Notes under the pieces: model-generated
The model's input: the letters and a program-made list of their open reading frames with translations, nothing else
Database searches by the model: none
What the model was told of the DNA's origin: nothing
Made by a program: the position numbers and the translations under genes
Part shown: piece by piece, positions 9,104 through 18,844 of the stretch
Position numbering within the stretch: the first letter of the stretch is position 1
Layout of the letters: each line of letters begins with the position of its first letter
Source: Verrucomicrobiota bacterium
Lineage (GTDB): Bacteria; Verrucomicrobiota; Verrucomicrobiia; Chthoniobacterales; JAFAMB01
Length of the DNA: 64,000 bases
Direction: 5' to 3'
Assembly: GCA_019247695.1 (NCBI GenBank)
Contig: JAFBAP010000152.1
Coordinates: forward strand, 1-64,000

Positions 9104-10299
9104 GGTCAGAACTCTGGGAGCGTCTTAAACCGGCAGAACTTCGGAGCCACCTGAAATCGGCAGTCCTTGTGATCGGGTTCTGTACGGCTGTGACCTTCGT
9201 TTTTACCCAACTCGGATGGTTCAGCGGCCTCGAGAGCTCGTCGCTCGATTTTTTCCTTAAAACCGGTGAGCCGGTGCCGTCAAAGTACGTCTGGCTGATC
9301 GCCATCACCGATGACGATTACGACCATCTTTTTCACGAAAAGAGTCCGCTCGACGCCGATACCCTCGCCAAAATCATCCAGATCGCTGCGGAAGGACAAC
9401 CTGCTGTGATCGGCGTAGACATTGACACAACTAAATCGACGATCGTGTTTGATCGTAAGGTGATGGCGTCGTCTGCACACTGGCCGCCGATCATCTGGGC
9501 GCAGAATGCGGTTCAGAGAGACGGTGTGCTGGAGCCGCAACCGGTCCTTGGCGGCGCGCAGCCTCAACCGCCTGCGGCACTTGCCTTCTTTCCCATTGAT
9601 GAGAACGACCGGGTAGTCAGACGTTACCGGCGCATGCTTCCGACGGTCGATGGCGAGGAAAGATCGATGCCGTGGGCGTTGGTTAAAACGTTTTGCACCG
9701 TCCCTTCCGGAACTGGCCATCCCGCCGTCTGCCGCCGCATCGACGATCCAGACAGCGAACACCAGGAATCACCGCTGATCCTCACCTTCTCGGCGGGTCA
9801 CCATCCTAACACGCGCCGGATCGAAGCGACCGAATTACTGGCTCAGGAGAATAGTGACGGCTGGAAGGAGAATTCCCCAATCAAGGGGCAGATCGTCATC
9901 GTCGGCGGCGTTTTCAGCAAGTCGGCGGATTGGTATACTACGCCGTTCGGCCCATTGCCGGGCGCCGAGTTGATTGCCCAGGCGGTTGAGGCCGAACTGC
10001 AGGAAAGAACGATCAAGCCTGCGGCTGAGACATTCATGCTCGCAGTCGACGTCGTTTGCGGGTTTCTTCTGGTTATCTGGCAGTTTTATCGGCCGCACCG
10101 GCTCCATTTTGCGCTTCGAATGCTTGCAGTCCCGGTATTGGCGGTGCTGGCGAGCTACCTGGTTTTTTTCTCCCATGCTCACTGGATCAACTTCGTTCCT
10201 GTCCTTGCCGGCGTGGTCATCCATGAGGTTTATGAAAATCGGCACAAACACAAGCCGGACGATAAGGTGATCGCCGGTCCGGCCATAACAAAGGAATAG
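9100..10299 (+). CDS. CHASE2 domain membrane sensor
   Basis: This 399-residue protein has one N-terminal transmembrane helix (about 19-40), a large extracytoplasmic CHASE2 domain containing LDFFLKTGEP, WLIAITDDDYD, and VIGVDIDT, then three C-terminal transmembrane helices (roughly 310-380) and a short cytoplasmic tail. CHASE2 domains usually precede kinase, cyclase or HTH outputs; here there is no output domain, so the output is probably the following CHAT gene. Start and stop are coupled (ATGA) to the upstream gene, and the CHAT gene begins eight bases later. Confidence 0.82.
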   Translation: MRSELWERLKPAELRSHLKSAVLVIGFCTAVTFVFTQLGWFSGLESSSLDFFLKTGEPVPSKYVWLIAITDDDYDHLFHEKSPLDADTLAKIIQIAAEGQPAVIGVDIDTTKSTIVFDRKVMASSAHWPPIIWAQNAVQRDGVLEPQPVLGGAQPQPPAALAFFPIDENDRVVRRYRRMLPTVDGEERSMPWALVKTFCTVPSGTGHPAVCRRIDDPDSEHQESPLILTFSAGHHPNTRRIEATELLAQENSDGWKENSPIKGQIVIVGGVFSKSADWYTTPFGPLPGAELIAQAVEAELQERTIKPAAETFMLAVDVVCGFLLVIWQFYRPHRLHFALRMLAVPVLAVLASYLVFFSHAHWINFVPVLAGVVIHEVYENRHKHKPDDKVIAGPAITKE

Positions 10300-10307
10300 C
10301 CAAAAAC

Positions 10308-13010
10308 GTGTCCTCCATCCGGCCGAGTTCGAAGGCCCTCGTCACCTTACTTGCGTTGTGCCTTTTGGACCTGAGATGCCTCCAAGCTCAGCAGCCTGAG
10401 GTTGACCTGAGAACCCCGTCAGGTTTCGAAGCAGCCCTATCCGGCATTCATAAACTTGAGGATCGGCGAAAGCTGGATGAAGCCCTGCTTACAAGCGCGC
10501 GTTTCGAGGCTGCCGTCGAGCAGTTGTACGGCGGTGCATCGCCCCTCACCGCCGTTGCCAAGCGCGAATTCGCTGAAGCCTACATGTTACATTCGGATTT
10601 CGGTCATCCGGTGACGCTCCTGCAAGAGGCGCTACGGATTTTTGATTCGTATGCCGCGCCTGGGCAGTTTCAGGCGGCACGAACAAAGGTGGACCTGGGC
10701 GTATGCAACGCAATGATCGGGCAACTCGCTGAAGCGGAACGCCTCGACCTCGAGGCGTTAAACTACTTCAACCGGACCGGTCACGTCGACGAAGCCTCAA
10801 CCGTCCGGGCCAACCTCGCACGACTGTTCGCTCGTCAAGGTAAAATCGAGGATGCGATCTCCCTGAACCGGCAGGAGCTTGCCGCGCGGCGTGAAAAATA
10901 CCGGCGCGATGACCCTGGTGTTTTAACGATTCTTTATGAGCTCGGCGTCGATTACCTGACGTTAAAAGACATGCCGAAAGCTGAATCGCTTCTCCGTGAA
11001 GTGCTTGCGGCGGAAGATAAACGCAGCGGACACCGCGAGTCGAATCCGCTGGTACTGCGTACGCTCGGCTACGTATTGGTCGAAGAGGGCAAGTTCAGCG
11101 AGGCCGAGGTGCTGCTTCGTCGCGCGATGGACCGCGACGTCCGAAGGGTCGGCAGCCCCTCACACGAGGCGTTCTACCTTTCGATGCTATACGCGCATAC
11201 CGGCCGCTGGGAGGAAGCAACCCGGCTGATAGACGGTCGCGTTCGTTACCCGGCGCTCCGCGCCGGCCTTAGTTGCCTGTCCGAGTCTGAACAACTCTCA
11301 TACCTTCAGGATTACATGATCGAGGTCCAGACCGCGCTCTCGTTCGGTTTGGCGCAGCCGAATGACCCTAAGATCGTAACGGCCTCTGCGCAGTGGCTGC
11401 TCGCGAGTAAGGGGTTAGCTCACGAAGCCCTCGCGGAACGAACCTTGCTCGCACGCGACAGCGCGGATCCACAGGTTGTACAGATTGCCGGCGAGTTGCA
11501 GAGCGTCCGAACGCGCCTTGCTTTGTTGGCAAACACCGTGGTGACCGCGCCGGATGCCCCTGCATCCAAGGACCAGCTTGAACAACTCCTCCAGCGAGAG
11601 GCTGAGCTTTCACGCCAACTCGGGCAGGCCGAGCATCGTCCGCCCTCCGCGGGACGCGGTGTTGAACTCGCGGACGTGCGCGCCGGCATTCCGGCGGGCG
11701 GGATCCTGCTGGAATTTGCCAGGATCAATGCGGAAGACCTGAGTGATCATGGCGGCCCGAACGGAGCGAAGGGCATAAGCCGTTACGGCGTCTGGATCAT
11801 TCCGCCCGGCGATCAGACAGCCATTCAACTGGTGGATCTCGGCGACGCGAACACCATCGATGCCGAGATCGAGAAGGTGCGCAGGATCTTCAATAGCTTC
11901 GACCTTTCCATTGATCAAGACGAGGAACGCGACCTCGAGCAGGAATTCAAAGACGCCGCGGCGCCCCTCACCAACCTCATCCTTAAACCGCTGGAGGATC
12001 GGGTTGGCGATGTTAAACGGTGGATTCTAAGCCCCGATGGTCAACTCTGGCTGGTTCCCTGGGCAGCCCTCTGTACAACCGATGGGCGGAGCCTGGTGGA
12101 AAGCCACACGGTGAGTTACGTCATCAGCGGCCGTGACTTGCTCGTTCACGGTCGTCCGGTTCAGGATACGACGCCTCCGGTGATTATGGCAGATCCCAAT
12201 TACAACCTGCCCCCGGATGAAGCGGCGAGCAAAACCCGCAAGCTGATCGGTGAGTTAAAGACGGACACGGGACTGGCGGATCTATCTCCTCCCGAAGTCG
12301 CGGACGCGCGCACCAGAGTAAGACGGCTTATTCCCAGTCAAGCCGCAAGGCCTCTTCCGCACACGCGTGAGGAGGCGATGGCAATTCTTCCGTTTCTGGA
12401 GGCTTACGCCAAGGCGAAACCGCGCCTGTTCATGGGCGACGACGCGCTGGAAGGCGTTTTCAAGAGCATCCGCCGTCCGCGGGACGTGGTCTTCAGCACT
12501 CACGGCCAGTTCATCACCACAAAGGAGCTGGGCTTTGATGATTCTCACCTCAAACCTGGAACCGGGTTCCTCCTGGAGAACCCTCTTCTACGCTGCCGCC
12601 TGCTGCTTGCCGGATGCAATCAACGAACTGCCGGGAGCGATGATGCCGATGACGGCATCCTGACGGGTATGAAGATCGTCGGCTGCGACTTGCGCGGCAC
12701 CGATCTCGTCGTGTTGAGCGCATGCCAAACGGCACTCGGCGATGTTTATGCCGGCATGAGCGCGGCCGGATTGCGGCAAGCGTTCCAACTCGCAGGCGCG
12801 CAGACGGTGGTGGCCTCGCTTTGGTCTGTCCCCGACGTAGAGACCGCTGCCCTTATGAAGGGCTTTTTCAAGAATCTCGCGGCAGGAGATGCGAAAGCTG
12901 ACGCCCTCGCCGATGCGCAACGCGACCTCATCAAGACCCGCCGCGCGGCCCGGAAAGGAGCGGCGCATCCTTATTTCTGGGCGGCGTTTACCCTGACTGG
13001 TGCCCCGTAG
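10308..13010 (+). CDS. TPR-CHAT caspase-like protein
   Basis: The 900-residue protein starts at GTG and has a signal peptide (about 8-30), helical TPR repeats (about 50-330; GQLAEAERLDLEAL, GKIEDAISLN), a coiled region, and a C-terminal CHAT domain (about 560-900). CHAT proteins are caspase/separase-fold cysteine peptidases. The predicted dyad is His732 in FSTHGQF and Cys806 in VLSACQTA; the C-terminal HPYFWAAFTLTG is the standard CHAT ending. With a signal peptide the peptidase would lie outside the cytoplasm, unlike Craspase-type TPR-CHAT. Targets are unknown. Third gene of the CHASE2 operon. Confidence 0.85.
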   Translation: MSSIRPSSKALVTLLALCLLDLRCLQAQQPEVDLRTPSGFEAALSGIHKLEDRRKLDEALLTSARFEAAVEQLYGGASPLTAVAKREFAEAYMLHSDFGHPVTLLQEALRIFDSYAAPGQFQAARTKVDLGVCNAMIGQLAEAERLDLEALNYFNRTGHVDEASTVRANLARLFARQGKIEDAISLNRQELAARREKYRRDDPGVLTILYELGVDYLTLKDMPKAESLLREVLAAEDKRSGHRESNPLVLRTLGYVLVEEGKFSEAEVLLRRAMDRDVRRVGSPSHEAFYLSMLYAHTGRWEEATRLIDGRVRYPALRAGLSCLSESEQLSYLQDYMIEVQTALSFGLAQPNDPKIVTASAQWLLASKGLAHEALAERTLLARDSADPQVVQIAGELQSVRTRLALLANTVVTAPDAPASKDQLEQLLQREAELSRQLGQAEHRPPSAGRGVELADVRAGIPAGGILLEFARINAEDLSDHGGPNGAKGISRYGVWIIPPGDQTAIQLVDLGDANTIDAEIEKVRRIFNSFDLSIDQDEERDLEQEFKDAAAPLTNLILKPLEDRVGDVKRWILSPDGQLWLVPWAALCTTDGRSLVESHTVSYVISGRDLLVHGRPVQDTTPPVIMADPNYNLPPDEAASKTRKLIGELKTDTGLADLSPPEVADARTRVRRLIPSQAARPLPHTREEAMAILPFLEAYAKAKPRLFMGDDALEGVFKSIRRPRDVVFSTHGQFITTKELGFDDSHLKPGTGFLLENPLLRCRLLLAGCNQRTAGSDDADDGILTGMKIVGCDLRGTDLVVLSACQTALGDVYAGMSAAGLRQAFQLAGAQTVVASLWSVPDVETAALMKGFFKNLAAGDAKADALADAQRDLIKTRRAARKGAAHPYFWAAFTLTGAP

Positions 13011-13113
13011 CGCCGGCTGAGCCCAGTACCCGGCAAGCCTGCATCGACCAGAAACAACCAATCACCTAATGACGAACGGCGGGACGCGCATCGGCTGTAC
13101 GAAGGGTTGTTTC

Positions 13114-13918
13114 ACACCGTTTCGAGGGCCATGGAGATAAAAGTTTTTGTCTTCCTGCCCAGGTGCCCTGCCGGCTTTACACCTATCAAACCGTATAAAC
13201 AGTTTAGGCCCAACGGGCCGGGAGACTTAGCCCAGGGGAATGTCGGCTCAGGGGGTGCCGGCGCGGGAGGATGCTCCGTACTTTGGTTGAATTGGTCTTA
13301 GGCCCAACGGGCCGGGAGAACATAGCCCAGGGCTTTACCCCCTGGGTAACCGTCAAATCTCGATCGAGCCCTCCTAAGGCGTCACGGCCGTACGCCCATC
13401 CTGACAAACGCCCGCCCCGCCGGGTTGGATTTGCTGAAGGGGCGGCAGAACTCGTAAGCAACGCCTTCTGCCGCCCCTTCAGGGCTCGATCGGGGGGAGG
13501 GGTGCGTTCCCAGGGTGGAACCCTGGGCTATGTTCTCCCGGCCCGTTGGGCCTAAGACAACATTTTCGCTCGATGGTCATCGAAAGGGTATGATTGAGAC
13601 TTGATCGACACGATCAGAATCATTTTCCCTGGATTGTTCGATGATTACATTTGTTAAAGCTCAATAAATGCCCCTTTCAGGGACTGAAGTCCCTGCCTAA
13701 CATCAGCCGTCCCTCCGGGACGAAGACCACGCCCGGCCTGCCGCCCCTTCAGGGCGCGATCGTGAATTGACGGTTACCCAGGGGGTAAAGCCCTGGGCTA
13801 TGTTCTACCGGCCCGTTGGGCCTAAACCGTTTATACGGTCTAATAGGTGTAAAGCCGGCAGGGCGCCTGTAAGGAAGACAAATTTTTTTTTAATCTCCAT
13901 GGCTCTCGAAATGGTATA
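13114..13918. repeat. composite intergenic repeat with inverted ends and a nested palindrome
   Basis: Both ends carry the same approx. 45-bp sequence in inverted orientation: ACACCGTTTCGAGGGCCATG at the left and its near complement ending ATGGTAT at the right. Inside, a 34-bp arm at 13299-13332 is perfectly complementary to 13521-13554, and shorter CTGAAGGGGCGG arms lie within it. The region 13011-14015 contains no credible gene. The organisation resembles a non-autonomous element that has accumulated modules. Confidence 0.75.
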
Positions 13919-14015
13919 ACAACACCCATCGATTCGATTTCACGCTGCGGACGGAATCCGGTTCAGCCGCTGGCTCCGGCGCGGAACAACGCTTGAGCCG
14001 CGCCGGGTTCCAGGG

Positions 14016-15074
14016 CTAATCATCGCTGCTGAACCGGTAGACCGTGGCGGCGTGAAATTTCTCTTCAGGGCGGAGGGTCGTGGAAGGGAAATTCGGGTGA
14101 TTCGGAGAATCGGGAAAATGCTGAGGTTCCAAGCAGATCCCGGAAAACGCGGGGTACGACTGGCCCTGCTTGCCTCGTCTGAGGTTCAGGTAGTTTCCGG
14201 TGTAGAGCTGAAGCCCCGGTTGATCGGTCAGCACGGTCATCGTTCGCCCGCTTTTGGGATCCAGTAATGTCGCAGCAACTCGCCTGTCTCCAGTCCGCTC
14301 ACCATCCAGGACGTAATTCTCGTTGTACCGAACAAAGTTTGCGTTCGGTTCTTTGATCCCCATCCGCGAGCCGATCGCCACCGGACAGCGGAAATCCACC
14401 ACCGTGGCCGCCACCGGGCGAACTTCTCCGGTCGGAACCTGCAGAAAGTCCAGTGGCGTGTAGGAGCTGGCGTGTACCTGGAGCACGTGGTCGAGGATTG
14501 TGCCGCTGTCGCTTCCTGCGAGGTTGAAGTACGAATGGTTCGTCAGGTTCACGATGGTAGGGCGGTCCGTAACTGCCTCGTACGAAATCTCGAATTCCAC
14601 CCCGGTCCCGAGCGAAAAAGCAGCCGTTACATCGAGCGAACCGGGATAGCCTTGATCACCATCCCGGCTGTGGAGCTCGAAGCTTATCTCCGGTCTACCA
14701 GGCTCAGACGTTCCTACCCGCCAAAGCCGCTTGTCGAATCCGCTGCTGCCGCCATGGAGCGAATGGGGGCCATCGTTGATTGAAAGGCAGTACGACCGGC
14801 CGTCCAGAACGAAACGTCCTTGGGCAATTCGGTTTGCGAATCGGCCGATGGTCGCCCCCAGGTAGTGCCCGTCGGTCAGGTAATCCGATACTTGGTCGAA
14901 GCCAAGGACGACGTCGACCTGGTCCCCGTTTCGGTTCGGCACTCGCAGGCTGACAATCCTGGCCCCGTAGTCGGTTACGCTCAGGGTAATGCCGGCGCTG
15001 TTCCGCAACGTAAACAGTTGCGTCTGTTCGCCCGCGAGGGTTTGCCCGAAGGGCTGAATGGTGATCCCAGGCAT
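14016..15074 (-). CDS. galM: galactose mutarotase (aldose 1-epimerase)
   Basis: This 352-residue enzyme interconverts alpha and beta anomers of free aldoses. Family signatures are present: TDYGARIVSL, GATIGRFANRI, the substrate-histidine segment PHSLHGG, LTNHSYFNLAG (second catalytic His) and the C-terminal glutamate region SGICLEPQHFPD. Length fits bacterial GalM. It is the last gene of the sugar operon, 62 bp after the araH-type permease, and would feed imported pentose or galactose into catabolism. Confidence 0.92.
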   Translation of the reverse strand: MPGITIQPFGQTLAGEQTQLFTLRNSAGITLSVTDYGARIVSLRVPNRNGDQVDVVLGFDQVSDYLTDGHYLGATIGRFANRIAQGRFVLDGRSYCLSINDGPHSLHGGSSGFDKRLWRVGTSEPGRPEISFELHSRDGDQGYPGSLDVTAAFSLGTGVEFEISYEAVTDRPTIVNLTNHSYFNLAGSDSGTILDHVLQVHASSYTPLDFLQVPTGEVRPVAATVVDFRCPVAIGSRMGIKEPNANFVRYNENYVLDGERTGDRRVAATLLDPKSGRTMTVLTDQPGLQLYTGNYLNLRRGKQGQSYPAFSGICLEPQHFPDSPNHPNFPSTTLRPEEKFHAATVYRFSSDD

Positions 15075-15136
15075 CTAGCAAAGATAATGGGCAAGCCGCG
15101 CAAGCGCCACGGCCGTCCCGGCGTACACCGGCGCCA

Positions 15137-16147
15137 TCAATCCCGGGCCGCGCGGTTACGCAGTTGGTCAACGAGGACTGCAATCAGCAAGATGGCGCCG
15201 CGAACCAGGTACTGGTAAAACGCAGAAACGTTCAAAAGATTCATCACATTTTCCGCAGTCCCCATGATGAGCACCCCGATGGCCACGCCCGAAATCGTGG
15301 CACGGCCACCCATCAGCGAAACGCCACCCAGGACGCACGCTGAGATCACATTAAGCTCGAACCCTTGCGCGGCATTCGGCTGGCCGCTGGTAATCCGGGA
15401 AGCCAGGATGACGCCGGCCAGGGCGGCCACGGCACCCTGGATGGCAAAAATCAGGACCCGAGTGCGTTCGACGTTAATCCCGGCAAGGCGGGAAGCTTCC
15501 GGGTTTCCCCCAATGGCCAGGGTGTTACGGCCGTACACCGTCTTATTCAGCAGGATGCCGAACACGATGAAGCAAATCAGGGTCGTCCAGATAGGCATCG
15601 AGATCCCGAGGAAGGTAGTTCCCGCCAGGTAGATAAACGCCTCGTTGCTGACCCCCACGGCCTGGCCCCCGGACGAAATAAACGCCAGCCCGCGCACGAT
15701 CTCCATCGTGGCCAGGGTCGTTATAAGCGCATTGATCCGGAGGTAGGCGATGATCGACCCGTTGATGAACCCGATCAATGCGCCTGCCAGGATGGACGCG
15801 GCGACGCTGATCACCACGTTATCCGTCGCGTTGAGTATCATCGCGCAGAGGACGCCGGCGAACGCAACCGTCGAGCCAACCGAGAGGTCGAAATCGCGTG
15901 ACGCGAGACAGAACATCATCGTGCAGGCCACCATCCCGATTTGTGAGACGGATAGCGCCAGGCCTAGCAGGTTTTCAATCGAGAGAAAGTGGGGCACCGC
16001 GATTGAAAGCACGAAAAAGAGCAGCGCGAAGATGAGCACCAGGCTGAACTCATCCATCAACTGGAGAAATTGGCGGTATCGAGGGCTTTGTGCCGCCGGT
16101 TCCGCGGGGTAGGGTGCGCTGGTTTTTTCGTCCGTGGTCACCTTCAT
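15137..16147 (-). CDS. araH: sugar ABC transporter permease, AraH/RbsC-type
   Basis: This 336-residue permease of the CUT2 family has about nine to ten helices and the conserved cytoplasmic loop [22 protein letters not shown]. The N-terminus is cytoplasmic and polar. It overlaps the ATPase gene by four bases (ATGA). The arabinose assignment rests on the resemblance of the binding protein to AraF; ribose or galactose cannot be excluded. Confidence 0.85.
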   Translation of the reverse strand: MKVTTDEKTSAPYPAEPAAQSPRYRQFLQLMDEFSLVLIFALLFFVLSIAVPHFLSIENLLGLALSVSQIGMVACTMMFCLASRDFDLSVGSTVAFAGVLCAMILNATDNVVISVAASILAGALIGFINGSIIAYLRINALITTLATMEIVRGLAFISSGGQAVGVSNEAFIYLAGTTFLGISMPIWTTLICFIVFGILLNKTVYGRNTLAIGGNPEASRLAGINVERTRVLIFAIQGAVAALAGVILASRITSGQPNAAQGFELNVISACVLGGVSLMGGRATISGVAIGVLIMGTAENVMNLLNVSAFYQYLVRGAILLIAVLVDQLRNRAARD

Positions 16148-17649
16148 TTTATTTTCTCCTCTTGGGGAAGGGCTAAGGCCAAAACGCGCTCTTCATTGGC
16201 CTCCGGCCGGGACAACTCGCCCGACACGCGCCCCTCGCGCATCACCATGATTCGGTCGGCGATCCCGAGAACCTCCGGCAACTCGCTGGAAACCACGATG
16301 ACCGAGCAGCCATGGTCAGCAAGTTGGTACAGGATTTGGTAGATTTCGTTCTTTGCCCCCACGTCGATCCCGCGGGTTGGTTCATCCATGATCACTACCT
16401 TCACCGCGGATTCCGCCAGCCAGCGGCCCAGGATCGCCTTTTGCTGGTTGCCGCCCGATAAATAACGTATCAACTGGCGACGGCCGGGCGTCCTGATCCG
16501 AAGCCTTTTAATGAATGCGTCGGCGGTCTGAGCCTCACGTTTGTCGTTTACGAAAATGCCCCACCGCAGGTAGCCGCGGCGGCAGCTGATGTTGATGTTT
16601 TCGGACACCGACCGGATGGGGATGACGCCTTCCTCCTTGCGATCTTCCGGACAAAGCACGATGCCGTTACGAATGGCGTCGGACGGCCGCCGGATTCGCA
16701 ATGGTTTGCCATCCAATCTGAGTTGTCCCCCCTGCGCCTTGTCCGCCCCGTAAATCAACCGCATCAGCTCACTGCGGCCGGCCCCGACCAGGCCAAAAAA
16801 GCCCAGAATTTCGCCGCGACGAACCGTAAAGCTGGCCGGTTGCTTCAGCTTCGGTCCCATGAGCGCCTGCACCTGCAGCCGCGGCTCTCCCAAAGGCCGG
16901 GGCCGGTAATCGTAAATATCCTTGATTTCGCGACCGACCATCTGGCTGACGAGCAGTTCGCGCGTCAGCCCGGACATGCTGCGATGCGAAACCACCGTCT
17001 GGCCGTCGCGGAGGATGGTGCAGGCGTCGCACAGCTCAAAAATCTCGTCCAGCCGGTGCGAAACATAGATGAGGACCTTTCCTTGGGCTTGCAAGTCCTT
17101 TACCAGCCGGAACAAAATCCTGGTTTCACGATGGGAAAGGCTGCTGGTCGGTTCATCAAGCGCGATGACCTTGGCGTCTCTCAGCAACGCCTTGCAGATC
17201 TCCACCATCTGCCGCTGGGCGACCGACAGGCGCGCCAATTTAACGCTCGGGTTTAACGTCACCCCCATCGCTCGGAGCCGGGTGCGCACGAACTCCATCG
17301 CGGCGCGCGCACGGACAAAACCCAAACGGTTGGGTAAATGGCCAAGGAGCAGGTTTTCCGCCACGCTCAGGTGCGGAACGTACTGCAATTCCTGATGAAT
17401 GATCGCGATGCCCGCCGCAATGGAATCGGCCGCCCTGGTAAAATGCCGGGGCTGATCGCCGATGCGCAACTCTCCCTCGTTCGGCTGGTATTCGCCCCCC
17501 AGGATTTTGAGGAGCGTTGACTTGCCGGCGCCGTTTTCTCCCAGCAGCCCGTGCACTGAGCCGGCATCGGCGGCAAAGCTAACCCGGTTAAGGGCTTTCA
17601 CTCCCGGAAACAGCTTGGTGATATCCTTGAACTGAAGGTAGGCAGGCAT
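16144..17649 (-). CDS. araG: sugar ABC transporter ATPase, AraG-type (duplicated ATPase)
   Basis: This 501-residue CUT2 ATPase has two fused nucleotide-binding domains. The first has Walker [10 protein letters not shown] near residue 37 and Walker [11 protein letters not shown]; the second has signature [10 protein letters not shown] and Walker [11 protein letters not shown]. The second Walker A is replaced by GLVGAGRSE, as is normal for CUT2. It lies between the binding-protein and permease genes. Confidence 0.9.
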   Translation of the reverse strand: MPAYLQFKDITKLFPGVKALNRVSFAADAGSVHGLLGENGAGKSTLLKILGGEYQPNEGELRIGDQPRHFTRAADSIAAGIAIIHQELQYVPHLSVAENLLLGHLPNRLGFVRARAAMEFVRTRLRAMGVTLNPSVKLARLSVAQRQMVEICKALLRDAKVIALDEPTSSLSHRETRILFRLVKDLQAQGKVLIYVSHRLDEIFELCDACTILRDGQTVVSHRSMSGLTRELLVSQMVGREIKDIYDYRPRPLGEPRLQVQALMGPKLKQPASFTVRRGEILGFFGLVGAGRSELMRLIYGADKAQGGQLRLDGKPLRIRRPSDAIRNGIVLCPEDRKEEGVIPIRSVSENINISCRRGYLRWGIFVNDKREAQTADAFIKRLRIRTPGRRQLIRYLSGGNQQKAILGRWLAESAVKVVIMDEPTRGIDVGAKNEIYQILYQLADHGCSVIVVSSELPEVLGIADRIMVMREGRVSGELSRPEANEERVLALALPQEEKIK

Positions 17650-17775
17650 CGTCTGGATCGGTGAATGACTGGCCTGAGGCGGGCGGATGGTTGCCTCGGA
17701 CGGGCGTGCCGGCTAAGGAAAAGCCGAGCGCCGCCTCGTCCCCGTCCCGGTACGCCTCTATCTGCCTGCGGTGAC

Positions 17776-18774
17776 TCAAACCCCGAATTCGGCGCGAACG
17801 GCTTTCTGATTTTCGCGGGTCATAAGCTTGCCTTCCGTCAAGGTGAGCTTCGGGGGTTCTTGGTTGTTGGTGATCCAGTTGTACATCTCAAGCGCCGTTT
17901 CGTAGCCGTGACGCTTGGGACTGATCAGTACCGTGCCAAAAAAGCCGGTCATCTCGGGTTTGTTGAATTCATTGATGGCTGAGGCCGCGCCCCCAATCCC
18001 CACGCCGATCATGCTGTCGGCTTTAAAACCGCGGCCCTCAGCGGCGCGCACTGCCCCCAGCACCGCCTCATCATTGAGGCCGAAGGCCACCCATTTTTTA
18101 AACTTTGGATTTTTGACGATCGCAATATTCGCTGCATTGAAGGCGTTCTCGGTATCAGTCCTTGCCTGGGGGGCGTCGATGATGTTTGCCTGGGGAAAAC
18201 CCGCCGCCAGAAGGGTTTCGGTGGCGCCGGAGGTGCGGTCATGCGCCGTTGGGAGCTGCTCGTAAGTGACGCGAATCGCGCCGACCTCGTCCATGTTCCA
18301 GCCCCGCTTTTTCATCTCGTCGGCAATCGCCCGGCCGACCTGCTTACCGATGTTGTACGCCGAGATTCCCATGTGCGGAACGCTCTCGATCGGGTTACCC
18401 TTGCCGTCCACCAGCCGGTCGTCGACCGTCATTAATTTAAGGTGGTCAACTTTTGATTTGGCCACGATGCCGGGGCCCAGCTTCACGTCGGGCGGACAGA
18501 TGACGAATCCCTGCGCTTTTTGGGACGCGAGGCTGTCGATGGCGGTCATGACCTTCTCCCCATCAACGGCACCGATCTTGACCACGGTGAACCCCTTTTC
18601 CTTGGCGGCCGTATCCGCCCAGCGCCATTCATCCTGGAACCACGGTTCCTCCGGCTGTTTCACGACAAATCCGATCTTGACGTCTTCAGCCTTCAGCGGG
18701 CTGACCAACAGCAGGGTAAGTGCCCCGGTGACGACTGCATTGATAAAACGCGTTCTATTATTCTCTGCTTTCAT
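17776..18774 (-). CDS. araF: L-arabinose-type periplasmic binding protein
   Basis: The 332-residue protein begins MKAENNRTR, has a signal peptide ending about residue 28 (SPLKAED), and then IGFVVKQPEEPWFQDEWRW, which closely follows AraF of enteric bacteria. Type I periplasmic-binding fold segments include VICPPDVKLG, KLMTVDDRL and FGLNDEAVLGAVRA. Start chosen at 18774, where the signal peptide begins; in-frame codons upstream to 19008 overlap the end of the DUF5107 gene. First gene of the transporter part, 70 bp after the DUF5107 gene. Confidence 0.88.
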   Translation of the reverse strand: MKAENNRTRFINAVVTGALTLLLVSPLKAEDVKIGFVVKQPEEPWFQDEWRWADTAAKEKGFTVVKIGAVDGEKVMTAIDSLASQKAQGFVICPPDVKLGPGIVAKSKVDHLKLMTVDDRLVDGKGNPIESVPHMGISAYNIGKQVGRAIADEMKKRGWNMDEVGAIRVTYEQLPTAHDRTSGATETLLAAGFPQANIIDAPQARTDTENAFNAANIAIVKNPKFKKWVAFGLNDEAVLGAVRAAEGRGFKADSMIGVGIGGAASAINEFNKPEMTGFFGTVLISPKRHGYETALEMYNWITNNQEPPKLTLTEGKLMTRENQKAVRAEFGV

Positions 18775-18844
18775 GACGAGTGTTAGCTTAAAGATTCCTG
18801 ATCGTTCAGGGGGGACGGTAGAGAGGGATGGTTGGCAGGGTAGA

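Noticed and set aside
13107-13919. Regular repeats as a CRISPR array
   Set aside because: Units vary in length and orientation, have no uniform spacers and no cas genes are nearby.
14704-15183. 159-residue minus-strand ORF
   Set aside because: Out-of-frame shadow of galM spanning into araH.
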